DNA of 64,000 nt from Haloprofundus halobius (GCF_020097835.1 NZ_CP083666.1:1612001-1676000), one strand, 5' to 3'; shown: positions 34,292-43,067, counted from the first letter of the stretch. Notes: a model not told the origin generated them from the sequence alone. Numbers and translations: made by a program.

Positions 34292-34561
34292 ATGAGCGAA
34301 GCCAGCGCCGGCGACGTGGAGGCACGCTACTACGAAACGGACGGCGAGCGCATCGTACAGTTCTCGCGGGAGGGACGGACGGCCGCTATCGCCCAGAACG
34401 TCGACGGCTACGCGATGCTGAAAGTCAGACCGGCCGCCGACGGCGACGAACTGGAACGCTACTACGGCTTCGAGATGGCGTTAGACCACGCCGCCGAGTT
34501 GCTCGGCGTCTCGCCGCACGACCTGCCGGTGCCCGACGACGCCGAAGATATGGGGATGTGA
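34292..34561 (+). CDS. Small haloarchaeal protein (DUF7111-like), function unknown
   Basis: An 89-residue acidic soluble protein starting MSEASAGDVEARYYETDGERIV. A beta-rich middle (FSREGRTAAIAQNVDGYAMLKV) is followed by a helix around YYGFEMALDHAAELLGV. No motif for metal or nucleotide binding. The family number is from memory and unverified. It sits between the SRP RNA and pssA, convergent with pssA. Confidence 0.72.
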   Translation: MSEASAGDVEARYYETDGERIVQFSREGRTAAIAQNVDGYAMLKVRPAADGDELERYYGFEMALDHAAELLGVSPHDLPVPDDAEDMGM

Positions 34562-34580
34562 GCGTCCCGCGGCGGGTCGG

Positions 34581-35258
34581 TTAGCGACCCCAGTAGAATC
34601 GCGGCGCGAGAAACAGGTACGCCAGCGCCAGAAACAGCAGGCCGAAGGCGAACCCGCCGCCGACGCGGTGCGGGAACAGAATCGCCAGCGCCTGCACGAC
34701 GCCCATCACGAGCGCGTCCTGCGTGTGCAAGTCGGGGTACGGAATCGTCGTCACCATCAGCGCCGCGAGCAACGCCGTCAGTCCGACGAGCGGGAACGGG
34801 TCGGTGAAGCCGACGAGCACCCCCGCGGCGAGAATCGTCGCCGCGAGCGTCGTCGGGACGCCGCGGGTCTGGTCGGAGTCGGCGTCGTAGGCGGTGTACA
34901 TCCCGAGACGAGTGACCGCCATCACGACGAACAGCGCCGCGACGGCGACGGCGACGGCGACGCGAAGCGACCCGAAGCCCCAGACGGCCCGAACCGCGGC
35001 GACGACGACCATCGCCGGAGCCACGCCGAACGACGCCACGTCGGCCAGCGAGTCGAGGTACGGCCCGGCGTCGGTGCCGCCGTAACGCCGGGCGAGCACG
35101 CCGTCGAGGCCGTCGGCGATAGCGGCCAAGAGAATGAGCCTCGCGGCGAGACCCGGCGAGACGTTGGCGGCGGCGACGGCGAGAAACCCCAGTCCGGCGT
35201 TGCCGACGGTGACCACGTCGGCGACGCCCAACCGTCCGACGACGAACCGGGGATGCAT
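34581..35258 (-). CDS. pssA: Archaetidylserine synthase (CDP-alcohol phosphatidyltransferase)
   Basis: A 225-residue integral membrane enzyme with the complete CDP-OH-P motif DG-x2-ARR-x8-LDS-x3-D (Asp49, Asp52, Asp70, Asp73 region: DGLDGVLARRYGG, then LDSLADVASFG). About seven hydrophobic helices follow. It joins serine to CDP-archaeol. In haloarchaea the PssA/PssD pair makes archaetidylethanolamine, linked to archaeosortase (ArtA) lipid-anchored sorting of surface proteins. No pssD or artA is in the window. Confidence 0.88.
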   Translation of the reverse strand: MHPRFVVGRLGVADVVTVGNAGLGFLAVAAANVSPGLAARLILLAAIADGLDGVLARRYGGTDAGPYLDSLADVASFGVAPAMVVVAAVRAVWGFGSLRVAVAVAVAALFVVMAVTRLGMYTAYDADSDQTRGVPTTLAATILAAGVLVGFTDPFPLVGLTALLAALMVTTIPYPDLHTQDALVMGVVQALAILFPHRVGGGFAFGLLFLALAYLFLAPRFYWGR

Positions 35259-35388
35259 AGTTTTCGGGTTGCGGAGGTGCGGTATACGTTTTTACATCCG
35301 GCGTCGGCGAGTCGGCGCGTTCGGGTCGGCCGACGGTTTCGACGCGCATACCACGCCGCCTTTATCCGACCGGGACCGAGGTCCAGCC

Positions 35389-35850
35389 ATGAAGCGACGC
35401 GCGTTTCTCGCGGCGACTGGGGCGGCCGGCATCACGGCGCTCGCAGGGTGTGGTGGCGCGAGCGGACAGGGAGACGAGTACGACGTCGGCATGACGGCGA
35501 CGGCGTTCGACCCCCGCGAGATCACGGTCTCCGCCGGCGAGGAGGTCGTCTGGCAGAACACGAGCACCCGGGACCACACGGTGACCGCCTACGAGAACTC
35601 CATCCCCGAGGAAGCCGAATATTTCGCCAGCGGTGGTTTCGAGAGCGAACAGGCCGCCCGCGACGGCTGGCGCGATTTCGAAGGCGCGCTCAACAACGGC
35701 GACACGTTCACGCACACCTTCGAGGTGCCCGGACGGTACGAGTACGTCTGCATCCCCCACGAGAACGGCGGGATGGTCGGGACCGTCGTCGTCGAGGAAG
35801 GCTCGGGGTCGGGTTCGGGCAATCAGTCGCAGTCGAGCGACAGCTCGTAG
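35389..35850 (+). CDS. Halocyanin-like type 1 copper lipoprotein
   Basis: A 153-residue exported cupredoxin. A Tat-like N-terminus (MKRRAFLAATGAAG) ends in the lipobox LAGC, so Cys21 is probably lipidated. The single copper domain has all ligands: His63 in RDHTVTAY, then Cys121, His124 and Met129 in CIPHENGGM. A Gly/Ser linker tail follows. Halocyanins carry electrons at the outer face of the membrane. The ATG at 35389 lies about 28 bp after a TTTATCC box. Divergent from pssA. Confidence 0.92.
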   Translation: MKRRAFLAATGAAGITALAGCGGASGQGDEYDVGMTATAFDPREITVSAGEEVVWQNTSTRDHTVTAYENSIPEEAEYFASGGFESEQAARDGWRDFEGALNNGDTFTHTFEVPGRYEYVCIPHENGGMVGTVVVEEGSGSGSGNQSQSSDSS

Positions 35851-35901
35851 GTCGGCTTCGAGAAAAATCGAGTTCGCGGAGTTTGCGGCGTCGAAGCCGA
35901 G

Positions 35902-36558
35902 TTACTCGGCTTCTTCGGCGACTTCTTCGGCGATATCGGACTCGTCGACGTCGACGGCGGCCTCCTCTTCGGCTTCGACCTCTTCGGGACGCGCCTCCAG
36001 CGAGAGCTTCTGGACCTCGACCCGGCGGAGCGGGTAGATGGTCTTCGCCTCGCCGTAGATGGCCGAGGAGAGTCGGCCTTCGACGACGCTGTCGATGAGT
36101 TGCTCGAAACTCCGGTCGTCGGCGGCCTCGTGGACGAGGTCGATCATGACCCGGCGAATCGCCTGCTCCTGGCTGCGGTCGGCCTTCTTCGTCGTGAACG
36201 CCACGGGCTGGACCTGGACGCGGTAGTCGTCGGTCGTCAGGATGGTGATATTCACCTCGACTTTCGAGGCGCCGCGGCGAACCAGACTGCGCAGGTAGTC
36301 GCGCGTCAGTTCGTGCTGGATGAACTCGGTGTACGCCGAGTCCGATCCCACGTCGTTTATCTTGAACGTGAGTTTCGTGTTGTTCGCACCGGCGTCGTCG
36401 GTGAGTTCGCCGAGCGTGGTCTCGATGGTGCGTCCGTACACCATCTCCGGTTCCTCTGCGACGGTCTTGCCGAGTTCGGCCCGGTCGAACTGCTCGGGCG
36501 CGAGCACGGAGTACCATCGCTTGCCTCGTTTCTGCTTGGATACTGAACGTTCGCTCAT
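35902..36558 (-). CDS. rps3ae: 30S ribosomal protein S3Ae (eS1)
   Basis: A 218-residue ribosomal protein. The basic start SKQKRGKRWYSVLAPEQF, FKINDVGSDSAYTEFIQHEL, VRRGASKVEVN and the ending IYPLRRVEVQKLSLEA are diagnostic of S3Ae/eS1. A haloarchaeal Glu-rich tail is added. Last gene of a four-gene operon; its ATG overlaps the pcc1 stop by 4 bp (36555-36558). It binds the platform of the small subunit near the mRNA exit. Confidence 0.96.
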   Translation of the reverse strand: MSERSVSKQKRGKRWYSVLAPEQFDRAELGKTVAEEPEMVYGRTIETTLGELTDDAGANNTKLTFKINDVGSDSAYTEFIQHELTRDYLRSLVRRGASKVEVNITILTTDDYRVQVQPVAFTTKKADRSQEQAIRRVMIDLVHEAADDRSFEQLIDSVVEGRLSSAIYGEAKTIYPLRRVEVQKLSLEARPEEVEAEEEAAVDVDESDIAEEVAEEAE

Positions 36559-36809
36559 GTTGTGTCTGTAGCTGCGTCGATGACGGCCTCTGCGACCGTC
36601 AGGTTCACCACGTAGTCGTCGACCGTGGCCTGCAGGCCGCCGGTCGTCTCCCGCTCGATGTCGGTGACGATGCGATTTGCATCCACCTCGGTCGTCATCG
36701 AGTCGGTGTCGTCGGGGGCGAGCGCGGCGGCGACGAGCGCCGCCTCCTCGTGCGTCGTCTCGACGCGGGCGGTTCGCGCACACGAGTTTGTCTCACTCGT
36801 GCGTGTCAT
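36555..36809 (-). CDS. pcc1: KEOPS complex subunit Pcc1
   Basis: An 84-residue Pcc1 protein with the alpha-beta fold typical of the family (ARVETTHEEAALVAAALAPDD, then VTDIERETTGGLQATVDDYVVNL). Pcc1 dimerises and holds the Kae1 subunit of KEOPS, which makes threonylcarbamoyl-adenosine 37 in ANN-decoding tRNAs. It overlaps both neighbours (recJ at 36806-36809 and rps3ae at 36555-36558), so it is translated in strict stoichiometry with them. Confidence 0.9.
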   Translation of the reverse strand: MTRTSETNSCARTARVETTHEEAALVAAALAPDDTDSMTTEVDANRIVTDIERETTGGLQATVDDYVVNLTVAEAVIDAATDTT

Positions 36810-38035
36810 GCGCGGAGCGCCTCCCGAAACGCCGCGGTGAACGGGTGTTGGTCTGTAGTCGATGCGTCCGGTGTCGTCGCGCCTGTCGCGTCAGTGTCCG
36901 TCTCCTCGGTCTCCTCGGTGTCGAAGCGCGCTTCGCCCGCGTCCCCTCGTCCGTAGCCCGTGCCGCCGACTTCGTCGGCCGCCGTCGCCATCGTCTCCCC
37001 CAACTGCCGGAAGTCGACGCTGGCGGCGGCGGCGACGCCGTCGCCGACGGCCAGCACGACCGGTTCCGGCGACCGGAAGTCGCGGACCAGTCGCGCAGTC
37101 GTCGCCAGCACGCCGAGCGATTCCGACCCGAGGCCGGTTCGCACGACGAAGCAGTCGGCGTAGCGGGCCGTTTCCGCCTCGCGCAGGACAGTATGTGCTT
37201 CGAGCGCGTGGTTGCGCCACGCGTCGAGCGCGGCCGTCCGCGTCGCGTCGGTAGCGTGCCCGAGTGCGAGCGCGACGCCGGTGCCGGGTCGCTCCCGGGC
37301 GACGGCGCAGAGCACGTCCGCGTAGCCTTCGACCGTCTCGAACGCGCCGTCCGGCGTCTCGTACGGACGCAGGACGCGTTCGAGCGACTCGACCGCACGC
37401 GGCGTCGTTCCCTTCGCCGTCGCGTCGAGCGCAACGACGGAGGCGACGCAACGGTGCGCGTCGTCGTCGAGGTCAGTTGGAAGCGTCGCCTCGGCGAGCG
37501 TCGCTCGCGCCGATTCCACGTCGCCCGAGAAGGGCGCGCAGAGCAGCGTCGAGTGGGCGAGGCCATCGGCGAGATCTGCGACCGGAACGCCGACACCGGG
37601 CCGTCGCGTCACTCCGGCGGCTTCGGCGGCCGAGCGAATCGAATCGTAGGCGTCGTCGTCGAGCCTGCCCTCGCCGGCGACGACGCCCGCGAGCGCGAGC
37701 GTCGGGTCCGGCGTGTCGCCGAGTTCGCTCGCGACGCGGTACGCCGCGAGGCTCGCCGGCGAGTCGTCGCCGGGAACGGCGAGCGCCGCCGCCGTCGCGC
37801 CGACGGAGACGACGGTGTCGTCGGTGACGGTCGCGGCGGATTCCGGGGTCGGGTTCGGTCGGAGCTGGACGTGGAACGGAATCTCCGCGCTCCGCAGCGC
37901 ACGCGCGAGGATGCCACTCGCGGCCAGCGAGTCGCCGTCGGCGCGCGCAACGACCCGGACGAACGGGGCGTCGGCGAGCGCCGCGGCGACGGCGGCGGGG
38001 GCGGTCTCGGCGTCGGCGGAGCGCGCAGTCGACAT
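36806..38035 (-). CDS. recJ: RecJ-like DHH protein (archaeal GAN/Cdc45-type)
   Basis: A 409-residue protein with the DHH-fold layout. An N-terminal FVRVVARADGDSLAASGILARAL resembles the DHH domain start. The catalytic Asp-His-His itself is not obvious, and a DHHA1-like end contains GTGYGRGDAG. This rps15-linked recJ is the small-operon RecJ homologue found in archaea, where such proteins associate with GINS and the replicative helicase. Several metal ligands look degenerate, so a structural Cdc45-like role is possible. Gap to rps15 only 5 bp; overlaps pcc1. Confidence 0.82.
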   Translation of the reverse strand: MSTARSADAETAPAAVAAALADAPFVRVVARADGDSLAASGILARALRSAEIPFHVQLRPNPTPESAATVTDDTVVSVGATAAALAVPGDDSPASLAAYRVASELGDTPDPTLALAGVVAGEGRLDDDAYDSIRSAAEAAGVTRRPGVGVPVADLADGLAHSTLLCAPFSGDVESARATLAEATLPTDLDDDAHRCVASVVALDATAKGTTPRAVESLERVLRPYETPDGAFETVEGYADVLCAVARERPGTGVALALGHATDATRTAALDAWRNHALEAHTVLREAETARYADCFVVRTGLGSESLGVLATTARLVRDFRSPEPVVLAVGDGVAAAASVDFRQLGETMATAADEVGGTGYGRGDAGEARFDTEETEETDTDATGATTPDASTTDQHPFTAAFREALRA

Positions 38036-38040
38036 CTACG

Positions 38041-38505
38041 TTATTCGAGGAGTTCGACGGCGGCGTCGTAGCTGTAGCGGAACGACGGGTCGAGCGCGTC
38101 GCCTCGGTAGTAGTTGACGAGGCGGCGGATCTTCGACTCGGTGTTCTGCAGGGCGCGGCGGTTCTGGTGGTCCTGCGGGTTGCGCTGGACGTGCTCGCGG
38201 AGACGAATCGCGCGCTGCATCAGGTTCTTGAGGTCCTCGGGGAGTTCGTCTTTCGCGTCGTTCTCCTCGAGAATCTCGGTGATTTTCTTGCCGGTCGCGA
38301 GTTTGACGTTCGGGACCGGGGTGCCTTTGACGCCTTCGTCGCGCAGTTTCAGGCCGATGACGCTCGGGTCGTGGCCCTGCTCTGCGAGTTCGACGACGCG
38401 CGATTCGACGTCGTCCGCGTCGACGTCACTCCACTCGGGGGCTTCGTCTGTCACCGGGCGGTCCGAACCGGACGAGCCGCGGCGACGGGTGTGCATTCGT
38501 GCCAT
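38041..38505 (-). CDS. rps15: 30S ribosomal protein S15
   Basis: A 154-residue archaeal uS15. It has the basic start MARMHTRRRGSSGSDRP, the archaeal N-terminal extension (WSDVDADDVESRVVELAEQG) and the helical core HVQRNPQDHQNRRALQNTESKIRRLVNYYR. First gene of the rps15-recJ-pcc1-rps3ae operon. Its promoter box (GGTTTAACG on the minus strand, 38649-38657) predicts a 5' leader of about 120 nt with two hairpins, unusual in a genome of mostly leaderless messages. Confidence 0.96.
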   Translation of the reverse strand: MARMHTRRRGSSGSDRPVTDEAPEWSDVDADDVESRVVELAEQGHDPSVIGLKLRDEGVKGTPVPNVKLATGKKITEILEENDAKDELPEDLKNLMQRAIRLREHVQRNPQDHQNRRALQNTESKIRRLVNYYRGDALDPSFRYSYDAAVELLE

Positions 38506-38543
38506 AGTTCGAAATTGGAACGGCACTGACCGCAGAAAGCGTG

Positions 38544-38597
38544 ACCGACGGCTGTCGGTGCACTTCCGCAATCCCAAGCCCGGAGAGAGAATCCGGG
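38544..38597 (-). promoter_or_regulatory. Structured 5' leader of the rps15 operon
   Basis: Two stable hairpins lie between the inferred transcription start and the rps15 ATG. One has arms ACCGAC/GTCGGT with a 4-base loop (38544-38559). The other has arms CCCGGA/TCCGGG with a 7-base loop (38579-38597). A third inverted repeat CCCAC-GA-GTGGG (38624-38635) straddles the inferred start site. Autogenous control by a ribosomal protein is a reasonable inference. Confidence 0.4.
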
Positions 38598-38792
38598 CGA
38601 GTCAGAGTTGCGGCCGTGCTGTTCCCACGAGTGGGTACCAGCGTCTGACGTTAAACCGTTTCGACTCGTGATGGACGTCGTGTCCATCGTCGACGGCGGG
38701 ACGTTCGCCCGACGGCGTGCGGATGCGACGCAAGCGCCTCTACGAGTCGAAGCCCTTATTAGTCGCTCTGGGATACGTGAGAGTGCAGACGA

Positions 38793-38864
38793 GGGCTCGT
38801 AGATCAGCGGTAGATCGTTCCCTTGGCAGGGGAAAGGCCGCGGGTTCAAATCCCGCCGAGTCCA
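38793..38864 (+). tRNA. tRNA-Ala(GGC)
   Basis: A 72-nt cloverleaf. Acceptor GGGCTCG/CGAGTCC carries the alanine identity pair G3:U70. The anticodon stem TTCCC/GGGAA holds loop TTGGCAG with anticodon GGC. The T arm is GCGGG TTCAAAT CCCGC and the discriminator is A73. CCA is not encoded. No intron. A TTATTA promoter box lies about 35 bp upstream. Divergent from rps15. Confidence 0.95.
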
Positions 38865-39049
38865 CTCGAACTACATTCTCGGAGAACGCTGGGCAGTTAG
38901 CGCGCCGTTCGAGCAGTGCTCGGATTTTCCGACTACTTCGAGTAGTGTACATCGCAGGTGCCGGAACGGCTGGATTCGCCGGCCACGAACTCGACCGAGA
39001 ACCGGAGTCGACGACCCGTCGCTACGCGCGGACGACGGACGGGCTGCGT

Positions 39050-40618
39050 TCAGTCGTCGGACTCTACTGCCGGAAGCGTGCAGTAAAACGTCGTCCCCTC
39101 GCCGAGTTCGGACTCGAACCAGATGTCGCCGCCGTGACGCTCGACGATGCGCTCGCACAGCGCAAGACCGATTCCCAGGCCGGCGCCCTCCTCCCGCGTG
39201 TGGAGGCGCTGGAACACCTCGAAGACGCGGTCTGCGCCGTCGGGGTCGATACCGACGCCCTCGTCACTAACCGAGACCCGCCACTCGTCGTCCGCCCGCT
39301 CCGCCGAGACGCGCACCCGCGGCGGCGCTTCGCCGCTGTACTCGAGGGCGTTGTTCAGCAGGTTCTGGAACAGCTGTCGGAGTTGGTTGGTATCGCCCTT
39401 GACGCGGGGGAGCGGCTCCGCGTCGATCTCGGCGTCGGTCTCCTCGGTTTTCACTCGAAGGTTCTCGCGGACATCCTCGAAGACGGCATCCAACGCCACC
39501 GGCTCCAAGAGACTGCCGCACGTGTCGACCCGCGAGTACTCGAGCAGCCCCTCAATCATGTCGCTCATCCGGTCCGCTCCGTCCATCGCGAACTCGACGA
39601 ACTCCCGTCCATCCTCATCGAGGTCGTCCGCGTAGCGCTGGTCGATGAGCCCGAGGAAACTCGACACCATCCGCAGCGGTTCCTGAAGGTCGTGGGAGGC
39701 GGCGTAGGCGAACTGCTCGAGTTCCTCGTTGGACTCCTTGAGCTCTTGTTTGTACACCTCGCGCTCGAGTTCGTTGCTCACCCAGTTGCTGAGCAGGCTG
39801 ATGAACGACACCTCCCAGTCGGAGAACTCCTCGGTTCGGGCCTTCATTCCATAGAAGCAGAACGTCCCGTACACGTCCCCGTTGACGATGACCGGCGTCC
39901 CGAGATAACAGGAGATACCCCACTCGGGGTCGACCAGTTCCGGCGCCTCCGCCTCCACGTCCTGCAGGACGAGCGTCTCCGCAGTCTCGACGACGCGCGA
40001 ACAGTTGGGGAGCGTCGAGAGCGGCGTCGTGTCGCCCGATTCGAGGCCGGACCCCTCCGGCGTCGCCACGTGCTCGAAGATGTACTCGCCGACGCTCTCG
40101 TTGACGCGCGAGAGCGTCGCGAACTTGGTTCCGACCGCCGCGCGAACCACCTCGAGAAGCGATTCTATCTGCTGGGAGAACGGCCGGTCCGTCGCCGCCA
40201 TCACCTCGTTGGCGCGTCGGAGGGCCTGCTCCCGGTTTTCGAGTTCCTGCTGTCGGTCGTTCGGGTCGGTGACGTCGTGGGCGTACACCGAGACGCCGGT
40301 TTCGGAGGGATAGATGCGCACCTCGAACCAGCTCTCCCGGGGCGGGTAATGCGCCTCGAACGTGACGGGTTCCTGCGTCTCCATCGCTCGCTCGTGCTCC
40401 CACTGGAACGGGGTGTCGGCCACTCTGGGGAACTCCTCCCAGATGACCGTCCCACGGAGCACCTCGATGTCCCGCCCGAACAGGGATTCGGCCCGGCCGT
40501 TGAGGTACGTGAACTGCCAGTCTTCGTCGAGCGCGAATACCGCGTCGGAGACGCGCTCGAAGACCGCTTCAGGAGAACTTTGACGAGGATGTTCACCCGG
40601 CGTCTCGGGGTCTGTCAT
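39050..40618 (-). CDS. PAS-GAF sensor histidine kinase
   Basis: A 522-residue cytoplasmic kinase. PAS domain at about residues 15-130 (RVSDAVFALDEDWQFTYLNG). GAF domain at about 145-290 (FATLSRVNESVGEYIF, LGTPVIVNGDVYGTFCFYG). DHp helix with the phospho-accepting His in AYAASHDLQEPLRMVSSF. HATPase domain with N-box LRQLFQNLLNNALEYSG, G1 VSDEGVGIDP and G2 GAGLGIGLAL. No membrane segment. The ATG at 40618 is preferred; MSLHQKV at 40645 is possible. Fourth gene of a co-directional signalling cluster, 320 bp downstream of the Bat-type response regulator. Confidence 0.93.
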   Translation of the reverse strand: MTDPETPGEHPRQSSPEAVFERVSDAVFALDEDWQFTYLNGRAESLFGRDIEVLRGTVIWEEFPRVADTPFQWEHERAMETQEPVTFEAHYPPRESWFEVRIYPSETGVSVYAHDVTDPNDRQQELENREQALRRANEVMAATDRPFSQQIESLLEVVRAAVGTKFATLSRVNESVGEYIFEHVATPEGSGLESGDTTPLSTLPNCSRVVETAETLVLQDVEAEAPELVDPEWGISCYLGTPVIVNGDVYGTFCFYGMKARTEEFSDWEVSFISLLSNWVSNELEREVYKQELKESNEELEQFAYAASHDLQEPLRMVSSFLGLIDQRYADDLDEDGREFVEFAMDGADRMSDMIEGLLEYSRVDTCGSLLEPVALDAVFEDVRENLRVKTEETDAEIDAEPLPRVKGDTNQLRQLFQNLLNNALEYSGEAPPRVRVSAERADDEWRVSVSDEGVGIDPDGADRVFEVFQRLHTREEGAGLGIGLALCERIVERHGGDIWFESELGEGTTFYCTLPAVESDD

Positions 40619-40643
40619 TGGATGTACTTTCTGGTGGAGCGAC

Positions 40644-40938
40644 ATGGATATTACGAACGTCTCTTGTAACTCGTTCCGATCTCTTCCTGATTCTCCTCTC
40701 GCTGTGCGACGACCGCTGAAGCACCTGCTCGCCGTCGACGGCGGAGCGCTCGGGCTGTGGACCGGCTGGGGCATCTACACCGCCCACCACGGTACCGTCG
40801 CCTACCAGGACGTGATGAACACGAAGGACGGGTGGTACGGAGATATGAGTTCAGATAATCGAGTCTCATCCATCGAAGACGAAGGTGAACTCACGCCCTT
40901 TCCGTCGTTCTCGTTTTTGGATCTGAAAGAAGTGTACT
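40644..40938. other. Gap with a possible gene remnant
   Basis: No intact gene is credible here. On the plus strand one frame reads KHLLAVDGGALGLWTGWG then IYTAHHGTVAYQDVMNTKDGW, which looks like a real membrane-protein fragment rather than random GC-rich frame. It has no proper start or end before it runs into antisense of the next gene. It may be the leftover of a deleted gene. Confidence 0.35.
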
Positions 40939-42609
40939 CTACGGGCGATACTCCGCACGCCCGTCCTTCGGGGAGTCAGAGAACAGCGCGTCCAACAGTT
41001 TGGAGAGGCCGATTCGGACGTGCTGGTGGAACGTCGGCGACGACACGCCGAGCGATTCGGCGACGACCTTCCCGGAGCTGTCGCGCGGCCAGTTGAAGAA
41101 ACCGGCGAGATACGCGGTCTCGAGCACCGCTCGCTGGCGCTCGGTCAGTTCCTCCGACACCGCCGTCTGAATCTGCTGTGCGGACCGGTCGCGGCGGGTC
41201 GTCTGCCGCTGTGCGACCACCTCGGCGTCGGGGTACGCCTCTCGCATCGCCTCGCTCAACCGCCACACCTCTGCGTTCGGCGGAAGGTGGACCACGAGGT
41301 GGAAGTCGCCGTCCTCGATGGTCGTCTTCTCGATGTAGCCGCCCTGCGAGGCCAGCGTCGAGAAGATCGGCGGCTTCGTAAGGTGGAGTTCGAACTGCGC
41401 GGAGCCGAGGCCCTCGCGGATTATCTTGAAGCTCTCGAAGTGGGGGACCTGCTCGACGAAGTCCGGGAACGAGTCGAGTTCCGCTTCGGCGACGGTCCCG
41501 TACGCGAGGTACGAGTCGTCGCCGATGGGGATCACGCGGTCGAAGGTGATGGAACTATCCGGAATTTCGGAGACGCCGATCTGCTGTAACATCTTCTCGA
41601 CTCGGAATCGGACTTCGGTGACGTCGTCGCTCATCAGGGCCTCCTTCCGGTCGAGCGCGGCCACGGCGTGGCCGATAATCTCGCCGAGTTGGCGTATCAC
41701 CGCGTACTCCTCTCCCTCGAAGGCATACGGCCGCACGGCGTACACGTTCAACACACCGTACAGGAGGTTTTCGTGGGCAATGGGAACCGCCGCAGACGAC
41801 TCGAAGCCGTATTCGAGGGCGTGCTCTCGCCAGTACTCGTAGTCGGGGTTCGTGGTGATCTGCTGGGCGACCTGCACCTCCTGAGTCCGAATCGCCTTTC
41901 CCGTCGGTCCGTTGGCCGTCTCGCTCTCGTCGGCGGTGATGGTGACATCGTCGAGGTAGCCCTCGACGCCGGCTTTGGCCCGCACGGTGACCTCCTGGCT
42001 GTTCCGATCGAGGGCGCCGATCCAAGCGAACCGATACGACTCGGAGGCGGCGAGACGGTCGCAGACCGACTGCTCGATCTCGTCGCGGGTCGACTGCTGA
42101 ACCAGCGCCTCGTTGATATCGCGGACGATGGCGTTGAGGTTGTTCAGCGCCGCGAGCTGTTCGCGCTGGTGGGCCAACCGTCGCTCGCGGCTCTGTCGCT
42201 CTATCGCGTAGCGAAGCGACCGCTGCAGGAGCGCGCTCGTCAGTTCGTCCTTGACGAGGTACTCCTGTGCGCCCTGCTCGACCGCCTGCAGACCGACCGC
42301 CTCGTCCTTCAGGCCGGTCAGAACGACGATGGGCGTGTGCGTCGCGTGTTCGAGCACCGTTTCGAGCGTTTCGAGCCCTTGGCTCTCCGGCAGGCCGAGG
42401 TCCAGCAACACGACGTCGACATCGCGGCTATCCAGCAGTTCGAGTCCCGCCGTGAGGCAGTCTGCGTGTCGAAGCGACGGGGCGCTACGCGCCTCGCTCG
42501 CGCCGTCCTGCACCGCGGCGCCGATCGGCTCTCGGAGGTACTCGTTGATGAGTCTCACGTCGCCCGGCTTGTCCTCGATCAGGAGGATGTCGAGTTCGTC
42601 CCCGGACAT
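40939..42609 (-). CDS. Receiver-GAF-HTH_10 (Bat-type) response regulator
   Basis: A 556-residue fusion. An N-terminal receiver domain (LDILLIEDKPGDVRL; phospho-Asp in VDVVLLDLGLPES; Thr/Lys in VVLTG and YLVKDE) is followed by GAF (RFAWIGALDRNSQEVTVRA) and the Bat regulatory region. A C-terminal HTH_10 (LTERQRAVLETAYLAGFFNWPRD, then VVAESLGVSSPTFHQHVR) completes it. It therefore links a phosphorelay directly to transcription. Its ATG shares one base with the stop of the stand-alone receiver gene (TGATG), so the two are coupled. Same Bat end as the protein at 5200. Confidence 0.93.
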   Translation of the reverse strand: MSGDELDILLIEDKPGDVRLINEYLREPIGAAVQDGASEARSAPSLRHADCLTAGLELLDSRDVDVVLLDLGLPESQGLETLETVLEHATHTPIVVLTGLKDEAVGLQAVEQGAQEYLVKDELTSALLQRSLRYAIERQSRERRLAHQREQLAALNNLNAIVRDINEALVQQSTRDEIEQSVCDRLAASESYRFAWIGALDRNSQEVTVRAKAGVEGYLDDVTITADESETANGPTGKAIRTQEVQVAQQITTNPDYEYWREHALEYGFESSAAVPIAHENLLYGVLNVYAVRPYAFEGEEYAVIRQLGEIIGHAVAALDRKEALMSDDVTEVRFRVEKMLQQIGVSEIPDSSITFDRVIPIGDDSYLAYGTVAEAELDSFPDFVEQVPHFESFKIIREGLGSAQFELHLTKPPIFSTLASQGGYIEKTTIEDGDFHLVVHLPPNAEVWRLSEAMREAYPDAEVVAQRQTTRRDRSAQQIQTAVSEELTERQRAVLETAYLAGFFNWPRDSSGKVVAESLGVSSPTFHQHVRIGLSKLLDALFSDSPKDGRAEYRP

Positions 42610-43067
42610 CAGCGTACGTTACACGACGGAAGCCGGACAATCGAGAGCCAAAACGAGTTGAATGACTGTATCGTCTCGATGAACTCCATCGGGTTGACCG
42701 GTTTCGTCAGGTAGGCGTTCGCGTGTAGTTCGTAGGACTTCGCTACGTCGGACTCCGCCTCCGAACTCGTCAGGACGATGACTGGAAGCTTCGAGAGGTC
42801 GGCGTCGTTGCGAATCTCTTCGAGCACCTCGTCGCCGTTCTTCCGCGGGAGGTTGAGGTCTAAGAGGACGATGTCCGGACACGGCGCGTCGGCGTGCTCG
42901 CCGCGTTTGAAGAGGAAGTCGAGCGCTTCGACCCCGTCGGTGGCGACGTGGAGGGTGTTGTCTATCTGACCCTCCCTGAACACCTCCTCGGTGAGGCGAA
43001 CATCGCCCGGGTTGTCCTCGACGAGCAGGATTTTCGCCGGTCTTCCGGAGTCGGATCGGTTACTCAT
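42609..43067 (-). CDS. Stand-alone CheY-like response regulator
   Basis: A 152-residue receiver (AKILLVEDNPGDVRLTEEVFRE; phospho-Asp in PDIVLLDLNLPRKNGDE; conserved Thr/Ser in IVLTSSEA; Lys in AYLTKPVNP). The FKRG..CPDI insertion is typical of the Rcp1-like single-domain regulators that pair with PAS/GAF kinases. No output domain, so it likely relays phosphate between the neighbouring kinases and the Bat-type regulator. It overlaps the broken kinase gene by 4 bp and the next gene by 1 bp. Confidence 0.93.
   Translation of the reverse strand: MSNRSDSGRPAKILLVEDNPGDVRLTEEVFREGQIDNTLHVATDGVEALDFLFKRGEHADAPCPDIVLLDLNLPRKNGDEVLEEIRNDADLSKLPVIVLTSSEAESDVAKSYELHANAYLTKPVNPMEFIETIQSFNSFWLSIVRLPSCNVR

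Noticed and set aside
38717-40669. 650-aa frame antisense to the PAS-GAF kinase
   Set aside because: Runs through the tRNA-Ala gene and opposite an intact kinase; composition is shadow-like.
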